Positions 7,800-15,774 of a DNA stretch of 64,000 nt are shown piece by piece. Numbering within the stretch: the stretch's first letter is position 1; each line of letters starts with the position of its first letter. Source of the DNA: Desulfosarcina ovata subsp. ovata (GTDB lineage: Bacteria > Desulfobacterota > Desulfobacteria > Desulfobacterales > Desulfosarcinaceae); NCBI RefSeq assembly GCF_009689005.1, contig NZ_AP021879.1, forward strand, positions 5,737,724-5,801,723. The letters are read 5' to 3'. Under the pieces are notes generated by a model that did no database searches, was not told the origin of the DNA, and saw nothing but the letters and a program-made list of their open reading frames with translations. Made by a program: the position numbers and the translations under genes.

Positions 7800-10211
7800 A
7801 TGGCCACAGTTGTGGAATTCAAGCCGACCGACGGTTACACCGAGCGGGATGAGCGCACGGCCCGCATCGTCGGGCAATACAATGACGCCGATCCTTTCGT
7901 CTGCATCGTGCGTGCCCGCGCCGTGACCGAATCCTTTGCCGAAAACGACGGCGCCCCGGCGATCATCAAGAAAGCCCGGGCGTTCAAGAAAATCTGTCAG
8001 CGGATACCGGTCCGGATCTACGACGACGAGCTGATTGTGGGGGCGTCGGGCGCCCACCGCCGCTCGGCCGGCGTGAGCCCCGAAATTTCCTGGCAGTGGA
8101 TCCGGGATGAACTGCCCACCATCGATAAACGGGGCCAGGATCCCTACACCATCGACGCGGCCGATCGCAGCGAGCTGATGGAGACGATCCTGCCCTTCTG
8201 GAAGGGCCGCTCCATCGAAGAGGCGTTTCTGGCGCGCCTGCCCGAACAGACGGCGGTGATTGCCGTTGACACGGGCATCGTGGACAACGACTCCAAATGG
8301 CGTTGCGCCGTGGGGGAGGTGACCCCGGATTACGCGGACATCCTGTTCAAAAAGGGATTTGCCGGCATCATCAGCGATGCGCGCCGCCATCTGGCCGACC
8401 TGGACCTGACGACGGCCGGGGATATTGATAAGGCCGACTTCTATCATGCGGCCATCACCTGCGCCGAAGGGATCATCACTCTCGGTGAACGCTATGCCAG
8501 GGAAGCCGGGCGGCTGGCCGAAACGGCCGTTGACCCCGAGCGCCAGGCAGAACTGCTGCGCATCGCCGAAAACTGCCGCCGCGTGCCCGGTTACCCACCG
8601 GAGAACTTCTGGCAGGCCGTGCAGATGCTCTGGCTGGTCCAGCTGGGCAACGCCCTGTTCGAAAATGCCGTGGCCCTCAACATCGGGCGTTTCGATCAGT
8701 TCATGTTCCCCTTTTACCAACGCGACCTGGAGAGCGGGGCGATTACCCCAAAAGCGGCCCAGACCCTGATCAACTGCCTGTGGGTAAAACTGTCCGAGTG
8801 GATCTGGTTCGTTTCCAAAAACACGGCCAGCTACTTTGCCGGCTACAACGCCTTTCAGAACCTGACCGTCGGCGGCAGGAAAACCGACGGCACCGACGGG
8901 ACCAACGATCTGACCTTCATGTGCCTTGCGGCAACCAATCAGGTGCGCTCCCACCAGCCGGGCCTGAGTGTGCGCATTCATCCGGACTGCCCACCCGAGC
9001 TGCTTTACCAAGTCTGCGAACTGGTGCGCGAAGGTACCGGCTTTCCCGCCATCCACAACGATCGGGTGGGCGCCCAGATGCTCACTGCCGTGGGCCTTTC
9101 CCCCGAGGATGCCATGGACTGGAGCAACTGCGGCTGCGTGGTGCCCCATTCGCGCAAGATCAGCGAATGGACGTCGGCCTGCAATATCAACCTGGCCGCC
9201 GGCGTCGAATTCGTGCTCACCAACGGGGTCAGCCGCATTCACGAAAAGCCCATGGGATTGGCCACCGGCGGCCTGGAGACGCTGATCGACTTCGCTACGG
9301 TCAAGGAGAACTACTTCCGGCAGCTGGCCCACATGATCCGCCATGGGGTGACGGCCACCCTGGTGGCCCAGCAGGTCCAGGCCGAGCTGGCGCCGCGGCC
9401 CTTTTTCTCTCTTTTCACCGACGGCTGCATGGAGAGCGGCTGCGACCTGGTCCAGGGCGGGGCCCGCTACCGGGTGGGGCCGGTATTGACCGGTATCGGC
9501 ATTGCCGACACGGCCAACGCCCTGGCGGCCATCAAGACCTTGATATTCGACGAAAAGACCACCGATATGGCCACCCTGGCCGAGGCCCTGGAGAAGAACT
9601 GGGCGGGATACGAGGACCTGCGCCAGAAGGCCCTGGCCTGTCCCAAGTTCGGCAATGACGACGACCGGGTGGATCATTTGGCCATCGAGATCAGCGATTT
9701 CTACCACCGCGAGATCAGCCGCTACCGGGATATCTACGGCGCCTGTTTCAACTCGGCCTTCATGGGCATTTCCAACTACATTCCGGCGGGCAAGGCCGTG
9801 GGGGCCACCCCTTGCGGCCGGCACAGCGGCGATCCGCTTACCGAGGGGTGCTCGCCCCATGCGGGCACGGACACCACCAGCCCCACGGCGGCCATGCGCT
9901 CCACGGCCAAGATCAACCACGGCCGCCACTCCGGCGGCACCCTGCTCAACATCAAGCTCTCGCCGGAAACGCTCCGCACGCGCCAGGATCTCAACAAGCT
10001 GGCCGCCCTGATCCGCGGCTACTTCGAGCTGGACGCGTTTCACGTACAGTTCAATGTCTTCGACCGCGAGACCCTTTTGGCCGCCCAACAGACCCCGGAG
10101 GCATACAAGCACCTTCTGGTGCGGGTGGCCGGTTACAGTGCCCGTTTCGTGACCCTCTCGCGGGAGGTGCAGGATGCCATCATCCAGCGCACCGCCTATG
10201 AGAATTTCTGA
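7800..10211 (+). CDS. Glycyl radical enzyme of the pyruvate formate-lyase superfamily, substrate unknown
   Basis: This 803-residue anaerobic radical enzyme has the PFL-like barrel. The C-terminal glycyl radical motif RVAGYSA puts the radical on Gly778. The thiyl-radical cysteine is Cys446, in NCGCVVPH at residues 444-450. Choline TMA-lyase, diol/glycerol dehydratases, hydroxyproline dehydratase, isethionate lyase and arylacetate decarboxylases carry Cys-x-Glu here. This protein has Val448 instead of Glu, and it lacks the Cys-Cys pair of pyruvate formate-lyase. The reaction therefore cannot be assigned and may be new or addition-type. AGGAGG precedes the ATG by 7 bases. The activase starts 6 bases after the stop. 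Confidence 0.93.
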   Translation: MATVVEFKPTDGYTERDERTARIVGQYNDADPFVCIVRARAVTESFAENDGAPAIIKKARAFKKICQRIPVRIYDDELIVGASGAHRRSAGVSPEISWQWIRDELPTIDKRGQDPYTIDAADRSELMETILPFWKGRSIEEAFLARLPEQTAVIAVDTGIVDNDSKWRCAVGEVTPDYADILFKKGFAGIISDARRHLADLDLTTAGDIDKADFYHAAITCAEGIITLGERYAREAGRLAETAVDPERQAELLRIAENCRRVPGYPPENFWQAVQMLWLVQLGNALFENAVALNIGRFDQFMFPFYQRDLESGAITPKAAQTLINCLWVKLSEWIWFVSKNTASYFAGYNAFQNLTVGGRKTDGTDGTNDLTFMCLAATNQVRSHQPGLSVRIHPDCPPELLYQVCELVREGTGFPAIHNDRVGAQMLTAVGLSPEDAMDWSNCGCVVPHSRKISEWTSACNINLAAGVEFVLTNGVSRIHEKPMGLATGGLETLIDFATVKENYFRQLAHMIRHGVTATLVAQQVQAELAPRPFFSLFTDGCMESGCDLVQGGARYRVGPVLTGIGIADTANALAAIKTLIFDEKTTDMATLAEALEKNWAGYEDLRQKALACPKFGNDDDRVDHLAIEISDFYHREISRYRDIYGACFNSAFMGISNYIPAGKAVGATPCGRHSGDPLTEGCSPHAGTDTTSPTAAMRSTAKINHGRHSGGTLLNIKLSPETLRTRQDLNKLAALIRGYFELDAFHVQFNVFDRETLLAAQQTPEAYKHLLVRVAGYSARFVTLSREVQDAIIQRTAYENF

Positions 10212-10217
10212 GATTCC

Positions 10218-11126
10218 ATGCTGTTCAACGTTCAGCGCTGGAGTTTGCACGACGGCCCGGGCATCCGCACGACCCTGTTTTTCAAGGGCTGCCCGCTGCG
10301 CTGCCGCTGGTGCAGCAATCCCGAATCCTGGTCCTTTGACAGTCAGCTGCTCTTCTTCCGACAGCGTTGCAGCGGCTGCGGGGCCTGCGTCGAGGCCTGC
10401 CCCCAGGGGGCCAGTCAGATTGTCGATGGGCGGGCGGTGCTCGATCGCAGCCGATGTACGGGCTGCGGACAGTGCGTGGCCGCCTGTTCCTCGACCGCCC
10501 GGGAAGTCGTCGGCCTGGATCTGCCGGTGGCCGACATCCTGCGTCTCCTCCGGCGCGATGCGGTCTTTTATCGCAGTTCGGGTGGCGGGGTCACCTTTTC
10601 CGGCGGCGAACCCTTTGCCCAACCGGGCTTGCTGGGGCAGATCACAGAGGGGTGCGCCGTGGCCGGCATCCCCATGGCCGTGGAAACCTCCGGTTTTTTC
10701 GATCTGGACGATGTCCACGCGATCCTGGACGAGATCGACACCATCCACGTCGATCTCAAGCACACCGACGATGCCGTGCATCGCCGTTTGACCGGTGTCT
10801 CCAACCGGCTGATCATCGATAATATCAATCGCCTGGACACGATGGGCCGCCGTCTGACCTTGCGGATTCCCCTGGTCCACGGCCTGACCGACGACGCATC
10901 CAATATCGACGGCATCATTCGTCTGTGCCGGCGCTTGCAGCATCTGGCCGGTATCGAACTGCTTGCCTACCATCCGCTGGGGGCGGGGAAGTATGCCGGG
11001 CTGGATCTGCCATACGACTCCAGTCAGGCCGCGCCCGCGCCGGAGGCCATGCAACGGATGATCCATCGGATGCGGGATCACCATCTGAACGCCAGCTGGG
11101 TCGGTGATCTCGGGGAGAGACAATGA
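10218..11126 (+). CDS. Glycyl radical enzyme activating enzyme (radical SAM)
   Basis: This 302-residue activase abstracts the glycine hydrogen of its partner enzyme using SAM and a [4Fe-4S] cluster. The radical SAM cysteines are Cys25, Cys29 and Cys32 (GCPLRCRWC). Residues ~50-100 hold an inserted ferredoxin domain with two further cysteine sets (CSGCGACVEACP and CTGCGQCVAAC), as in activases of eliminases such as CutD and HpdA rather than the short PflA. SAM-binding GGVTFSGGEP follows near residue 120. It directly follows the glycyl radical enzyme and overlaps the next gene by 4 bases, so one transcript is expected. Confidence 0.94.
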   Translation: MLFNVQRWSLHDGPGIRTTLFFKGCPLRCRWCSNPESWSFDSQLLFFRQRCSGCGACVEACPQGASQIVDGRAVLDRSRCTGCGQCVAACSSTAREVVGLDLPVADILRLLRRDAVFYRSSGGGVTFSGGEPFAQPGLLGQITEGCAVAGIPMAVETSGFFDLDDVHAILDEIDTIHVDLKHTDDAVHRRLTGVSNRLIIDNINRLDTMGRRLTLRIPLVHGLTDDASNIDGIIRLCRRLQHLAGIELLAYHPLGAGKYAGLDLPYDSSQAAPAPEAMQRMIHRMRDHHLNASWVGDLGERQ

Positions 11127-11779
11127 ACGCGATACCGATCTCTCTGCACCAAGCGGCCGGCAGCACCGCCGACCGGATTGTCGGCGCCCTGCGTACCCGG
11201 ATTCTGCAGGGGCGTTACCCGGCCAACGCCCCCTTGCGCCAGGACACACTGGCCGAAGAACTCGGGGTCAGCAAAATCCCTTTGCGCGAGGCCCTGGTGC
11301 AGCTCAAGGCCGAAGGGTTGGTGGCCTTTGTGCCCAACCGGGGATTCGTGGTCTCAGCGGTGTCGGCCGCCGAGGTCGGGGAGATCTACGCCATGCGTGT
11401 GGCCCTGGAGACCCTGGCCCTGGAGACGGCCATTCCCCGGCTCACCGAGGACGCGCTAAGCCGCGCCGGGGCCGTGCTGGACGATATCGACCGGGGTGCG
11501 GACAAGGCCCAGTGGGGCGAGTTGAACTGGCAGTTCCACGCTACCCTCTACCAGGCGGCCGGCATGCCGCTTCTCCTGGGTACCATCCAATCCCTGCACA
11601 ACAATGTGCTGCGTTATCTGATCATCTACCTGGACCACCTTGCGGCCTCCACCCGTTCCAAGGCGCAGCACCGGGAGATTCTGGCGGCCTGCCGGGCGGG
11701 AAAGATCCGGCAGGCCAAAACCGTGTTGACCCGCCACCTTGAAGAGGCCTCGGCGCATCTGGTTGCCCTGCTTTCCTGA
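11123..11779 (+). CDS. GntR family transcriptional regulator, FadR/FCD subfamily
   Basis: A 218-residue regulator. An N-terminal winged helix-turn-helix (residues 10-75, LGVSKIPLREALVQLKAEGLV region) is followed by an all-helical FCD ligand domain. Its histidines (FHATL near 140, QHREIL near 180, RHLEEA near 205) match the usual metal/acid-binding set. ATG overlaps the stop of the activase as ATGA. FCD ligands are typically small organic acids, suggesting the regulator senses the substrate or product of the glycyl radical enzyme. The two ATCGTATACGAT palindromes at 7692 and 7722 are its probable operators (inference). Confidence 0.92.
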   Translation: MNAIPISLHQAAGSTADRIVGALRTRILQGRYPANAPLRQDTLAEELGVSKIPLREALVQLKAEGLVAFVPNRGFVVSAVSAAEVGEIYAMRVALETLALETAIPRLTEDALSRAGAVLDDIDRGADKAQWGELNWQFHATLYQAAGMPLLLGTIQSLHNNVLRYLIIYLDHLAASTRSKAQHREILAACRAGKIRQAKTVLTRHLEEASAHLVALLS

Positions 11780-11796
11780 TGGGAACAAAGATTGAC

Positions 11797-11934
11797 GGAT
11801 TCGTAAGAAGTCCGATATCGGCGTTACGCGTATCCTTCGTCACTGCGGCGTACGCTCAGTACGCTGCCTACGGCACCCGCGGTTGCGGTATTCTCAGGAT
11901 TCGCAAGCCTTGATCTCGGGCTTCTTACGAATCC
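11797..11934. repeat. Intergenic palindromic repeat element with 14-bp inverted ends
   Basis: GGATTCGTAAGAAG at 11797-11810 is exactly complementary to CTTCTTACGAATCC at 11921-11934. The ~110 bases between contain short internal symmetry (GTACGCTCAGTACGC region). There are no coding features. It is organised like a non-autonomous mobile or REP-like element. It starts 18 bases after the stop of the GntR gene and could also act as a transcript end. No second copy was noticed in this window. Confidence 0.55.
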
Positions 11935-12126
11935 TTCTGAACGGCGAATTTTTACAGAGATTCTCAATCAACCAGTAGCAGGTCTAAACCGTGGTTCAAT
12001 GTGCCCATGGCGCATTGAAAATTTGAGCAGTTTTACCAATTGCGATCGGTCATTTTCGTGTTTTATTAATACTCATCTTGAGTGCTTGCCCCCTTTCCGG
12101 CGCCACCGAAATCACCAAGGGAGCGA

Positions 12127-12620
12127 ATGCCATTGCAATCTCCGCCGACCACGCCATTTCAGCCCCAGGCGGCAGCCACCGGAATTGGAAGCCTGCCTTT
12201 CACGGATACCCAAACGGCACTCTCCCTGATTGCAGAGCACCTGCCTGAAATTCCTCATTGGCCGCAGCTGCCCCAGCGCGGCCGGTGTGAGCATTTCATT
12301 CACCAGTTCCTGCAGCCCATGGTGGCCTGCGGCGATTTCTGAAAGCAGGGGGCGTGGTGGCCTGGGGCATGGTTCCGACCCTCGATGATCCCTATAACGT
12401 TACGGTTGAAGGGTTGCACCAGCGCCTGATGGCACTATGGGCGCGCCTCTTTGGGGACCATCCGGACCGGGAGACCTTAATCCGTCAGAGCCTGATTACG
12501 CCCGCCTGCGGGTTGGGGCTGCTCACGTCCCGGAAAGCCGGGCGGATCTACCGACTCACATCCGGACTTTCCCGCCGGCTGCGCGAACAGGAGCGGGTCG
12601 AGTTTGCGCCACTCCTTTAA
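12127..12620 (+). pseudogene. Broken cobalamin-independent methionine synthase/uroporphyrinogen decarboxylase-like gene
   Basis: Two fragments lie in different frames. The first (to the TGA at 12340-12342) reads ATGIGSLPFTDTQTALSLI then LPEIPHWPQLPQRG and HQFLQPMV. This is a typical N-terminus of MetE/UroD-like proteins of anaerobes. The second (from ~12348, open to TAA 12620) reads VVAWGMVPTLDD then LITPACGLGLLTSRKA, the typical C-terminus with its zinc-site cysteine. The central ~200 residues expected between them are missing and the frame changes at the junction near 12330-12350. This is an internally deleted, frameshifted remnant. A start near 12127 is approximate. Confidence 0.72.
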
Positions 12621-12693
12621 TGGGATAGACAAGAACGTCAGCTTAGGGCTCCTTAAGGTTCACTTCTAATCCGCCTTCGCGGCAGGAGCGCCA

Positions 12694-13143
12694 ATGCTTG
12701 AGGTCAGCAATGTAACCAAACGTTTCGGGGGCATCAAGGCCGTGGCCGAATGCACCCTCGATGTTGCCGAAGGAACGATCACCGGCCTCATCGGGCCCAA
12801 CGGGGCCGGGAAAACCACCCTGTTCAACCTCATTACCGGCCATTACCGACCGGACAGCGGACGGATTCGTTATCAGGGGCGGCGGATCGATGGATTGCGG
12901 CCGGACCAGATTTTCCATCGCAAAATGTACCGCACGTTTCAGATCACGCGTGAATTCGCGCAAATGACCGTTTTGGAGAATCTCATGCTGATTCCCGGGC
13001 ACCAGGTCGGCGAGGCGAGCTGGAACATCTGGTTTCGTTACTCGATATCAAGACGTGCGAAACATCCATCCGGATGCCCATGCTTGACACGCCGGGGATC
13101 AACTGTTGCGCCTAACGTGGATATCGGGCAAATCGGCCAATAG
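12694..13143 (+). pseudogene. Truncated LivG-type ABC transporter ATP-binding gene
   Basis: Residues 1-107 are a normal LivG start: FGGIKAVAECTLDVAEG, Walker A GPNGAGKTT at 36-44, then a Q-loop-like RTFQITREF and the LivG-typical MTVLENLM. After about residue 115 the sequence stops resembling an ABC ATPase and ends at 149 residues. The LSGGQ signature, Walker B and H-loop are absent. A functional ATPase is therefore not possible. It is probably debris of a second liv locus, because the intact liv operon is at 36.4-41.5 kb. Confidence 0.8.
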
Positions 13144-13352
13144 TGGATCGCGTCAAGATCAGCACCGACGGAGCCGCTGATAAAAATGAGGAATTATGGA
13201 ATTTTTGTGGTGATCGGCAAAGTCGTCTTATTTTGGACATTCAATCGTTGAGAAGTCGGGAAAAATGGATTAAGAAGAAGTGTTTCCGCCAGCATTGGCG
13301 CGTCTGTTCGATCCATATTGACCGGTAACCCCCTTTTGTATGGCGTACGATA

Positions 13353-13964
13353 ATGAAAACGATCCGTTTCCTGATATGTTGGCTGTCGGTATGCTGGATT
13401 GCCGGCGGGATAAGTGCCCAACCCCTGATGGCCCAGGATGCAGCCGTTGACCCGCTGATCAGCCTCACGGTAAAAGACCAGCCCCTGGGTGAGGTGCTGG
13501 ACACCCTTGCCGCCGAGACCGGTTATCAGTTCAAACTCAACAGCCAGTGGGAAGATTGGCCGGTCAGTGCCACCATCGGGAATCTGCCTTTGGAAAAGGG
13601 TCTCAAACGGCTTCTGCGCAGTCTGAACCACACGATCATCTGGGAATCGGACAATGTGGTGACCATTATGGTATACGGAAAAACCGATCCCGGCGGCACC
13701 GGCCCGGCGGTGTCGTTTGCATCGCCCCCCCAAGCCGAGCCGCAAGAACCGGTGCCGGCGCCGGATGATGAGCAAGTTGAAGATGAGGAAACCGATGAAA
13801 CGCCGGAGGAGGCCGCCGAGGGTGACGTCGCCGACCCGGATGAATCCGCCGATGAGAAGCGCCCCATGCGTGTGGGCCGGCCCGGCAATCCCCCACGCGC
13901 TTCGGGAACGCCACAGACTCCCGGGGCGGTTGAACCACCGGCTGTCGAAGTGGATCAGGAATAG
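13353..13964 (+). CDS. Secreted STN-domain protein with acidic/proline-rich tail
   Basis: This 203-residue protein has a signal peptide (residues 1-~28, cleavage near AQP or MAQ). A ~75-residue domain (ISLTVKDQPLGEVLDTLA, then VSATIGNLPLEKGLKRLL and VTIMVYG) matches the secretin/TonB short N-terminal (STN) fold. Residues ~115-203 form a low-complexity tail rich in Pro, Glu and Asp. STN domains are normally at the N-terminus of secretins or TonB receptors; here it stands alone with a disordered tail. A role as a periplasmic adaptor is possible, but no partner gene is adjacent. Family assignment rests on pattern recognition only. Confidence 0.62.
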   Translation: MKTIRFLICWLSVCWIAGGISAQPLMAQDAAVDPLISLTVKDQPLGEVLDTLAAETGYQFKLNSQWEDWPVSATIGNLPLEKGLKRLLRSLNHTIIWESDNVVTIMVYGKTDPGGTGPAVSFASPPQAEPQEPVPAPDDEQVEDEETDETPEEAAEGDVADPDESADEKRPMRVGRPGNPPRASGTPQTPGAVEPPAVEVDQE

Positions 13965-14106
13965 TCCCCCCCCCCAACAGGTCAATCGCAAATGTGATCG
14001 GCCCTGTTCCCCCCATTCATTGCACGCCCCTGACGGATGCTTATCTTATTCGGAGTTTGACCGCGTTGTAAGATGCGCCTGATTCCCAAACATAAGGAGG
14101 CGTTCC

Positions 14107-15765
14107 ATGAACCTGAACGATTCAGCGGCGGTGTCCGCTTACCAATATCCATCTTCCCCGCCGGCAGAAGGGCTGGATGACCTGCTTTTTGACAACCGCT
14201 TTGTCCGCGAACTGCCCGCTGACCCGGAACCGGCCAACCGGCGCCGCCAGGTCCAGGGTGCCTGCTACTCCCGGGTCAGCCCGACACCGGTAAGCGCGCC
14301 CCGGCTGGTGGCGTTTTCGCGGGAGATGGCCCAAGAGCTGGGGCTTTCCGAAGAGGACTGCCGGTCGGACCGGTTTTCCCGCGTGTTTACCGGAAATGAA
14401 TTGCTGCCCGGCATGCAGCCCTATGCCATGTGCTATGGCGGGCATCAGTTCGGCCATTGGGCCGGCCAGCTGGGCGACGGCCGGGCCATCAACCTGGGTG
14501 AGGTGGTCAACCGGGATGGCCGGCGCTGGGTCCTGCAACTGAAAGGGGCCGGCCCGACGCCGTATTCGCGGACCGCCGACGGGCTGGCCGTACTGCGTTC
14601 GTCGATCCGTGAATTTTTATGCAGTGAAGCCATGTTTCACCTGGGGGTGCCCACCACCCGGGCCCTGAGTCTGACCCTGACCGGTGAGCCGGTGGAGCGG
14701 GACATGTTCTACGATGGCCATCCCAAAATGGAGCCCGGAGCGGTGGTCTGCCGGGTGGCCCCATCCTTTATCCGTTTCGGCAGTTTTCAGATCCATGCGT
14801 CCCGCGGAGAGGAAGCCTTGCTGAAACAGTTGGTGGATTACACCATCCGCACCGATTTTCCCGAACTGGGCGAGCCCGGCCCCGATACCTATCTCGAATG
14901 GTTCAACACGGTGTGCCGCCGAACCGCCGACATGATCGTTCACTGGATGCGGGTGGGCTTTGTTCACGGGGTGATGAACACCGACAACATGTCCATTCTG
15001 GGGCTGACCATCGATTATGGTCCCTACGGCTGGTTGGAAAATTATGATCCCGGCTGGACCCCCAACACCACTGATGCCGGTGGCCGCCGCTACCGTTTTG
15101 GTCATCAGCCGGCCATTGCCAGCTGGAATCTGGGGCAGCTGGCCAATACCATCTATCCCCTGATCGGACAGGTGGAACCTCTGGAGGCGGCCCTGGCCGA
15201 GTACGCGCGGCACTATCAGGCCGGCTGGCAGGCGATGATGGCCGGCAAGCTGGGGTTGACGGCCTACGAAGCGGACACCGACCGGCCGCTGATCGATGAA
15301 CTGCTTGCGATTCTCCCTATCGCCGAAACCGACATGACCCTCTTTTTCCGCCGGCTGGCCCGGCTTGATCCGGCCCAACCGGCGTTAAAAGACGCCCCCG
15401 ATGATTTTATTCCCGACGACCTGATGGTGGCCTATTATGTTCCCGGGCAGATCACGGCCGACTTGCGCGGCCGGACCGGCAGATGGCTGAAAACCTATCT
15501 GGCGCGACTCCGGCGCGACGGCTTGCCCCAGGCGGTCCGGCGCCGGCGCATGAACGCGGTGAATCCCAAGTATGTGCTGCGCAACTACCTTGCCCAACTG
15601 GCCATTGACAAGGCCGAAACCGGTGATTTCTCGCTGGTCCGGGAGCTGCTCGACCTGCTGCGGCATCCTTACGATGCGCAGCCGGAAAAGGAGGCCTTTG
15701 CCGACAGGCGGCCGGATTGGGCGCGCCACCGGCCCGGGTGCTCGATGCTCTCCTGCAGTTCCTGA
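14107..15765 (+). CDS. selO: Protein adenylyltransferase SelO (YdiU/UPF0061 family)
   Basis: A 552-residue pseudokinase-fold enzyme that transfers AMP to protein side chains. Family hallmarks are FSREMAQELGL near residue 70, YAMCYGGHQFGHWAGQLGDGRA at ~100-120, LKGAGPTPYSR near 145, GVMNTDNMSI near 290 and VNPKYVLRNYLAQLAI near 485. The C-terminus ends CSS, where eukaryotic SelO has selenocysteine in place of the cysteine, so the redox-regulatory cysteine is conserved. AAGGAGG lies 8 bases before the ATG. It converges on the KamA-family gene with only 9 bases between the stops. Confidence 0.95.
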   Translation: MNLNDSAAVSAYQYPSSPPAEGLDDLLFDNRFVRELPADPEPANRRRQVQGACYSRVSPTPVSAPRLVAFSREMAQELGLSEEDCRSDRFSRVFTGNELLPGMQPYAMCYGGHQFGHWAGQLGDGRAINLGEVVNRDGRRWVLQLKGAGPTPYSRTADGLAVLRSSIREFLCSEAMFHLGVPTTRALSLTLTGEPVERDMFYDGHPKMEPGAVVCRVAPSFIRFGSFQIHASRGEEALLKQLVDYTIRTDFPELGEPGPDTYLEWFNTVCRRTADMIVHWMRVGFVHGVMNTDNMSILGLTIDYGPYGWLENYDPGWTPNTTDAGGRRYRFGHQPAIASWNLGQLANTIYPLIGQVEPLEAALAEYARHYQAGWQAMMAGKLGLTAYEADTDRPLIDELLAILPIAETDMTLFFRRLARLDPAQPALKDAPDDFIPDDLMVAYYVPGQITADLRGRTGRWLKTYLARLRRDGLPQAVRRRRMNAVNPKYVLRNYLAQLAIDKAETGDFSLVRELLDLLRHPYDAQPEKEAFADRRPDWARHRPGCSMLSCSS

Positions 15766-15774
15766 GGAAGATGA

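Noticed and set aside
7779..11249. A 1156-codon open frame on the minus strand opposite the glycyl radical enzyme operon
   Set aside because: It is the codon-bias shadow of strongly coding plus-strand genes (glycyl radical enzyme, activase, GntR). It is rich in Gly/Ala/Arg/Gln and matches no family.
11999..12229. Short open frames upstream of the MetE/UroD-like remnant
   Set aside because: They are in other frames from the recognisable GIGSLP segment and show no protein features.
12694..13143. A functional second LivG ATPase
   Set aside because: The ABC signature, Walker B and H-loop are absent, and the sequence after ~115 residues is not ABC-like; it is listed as a pseudogene.
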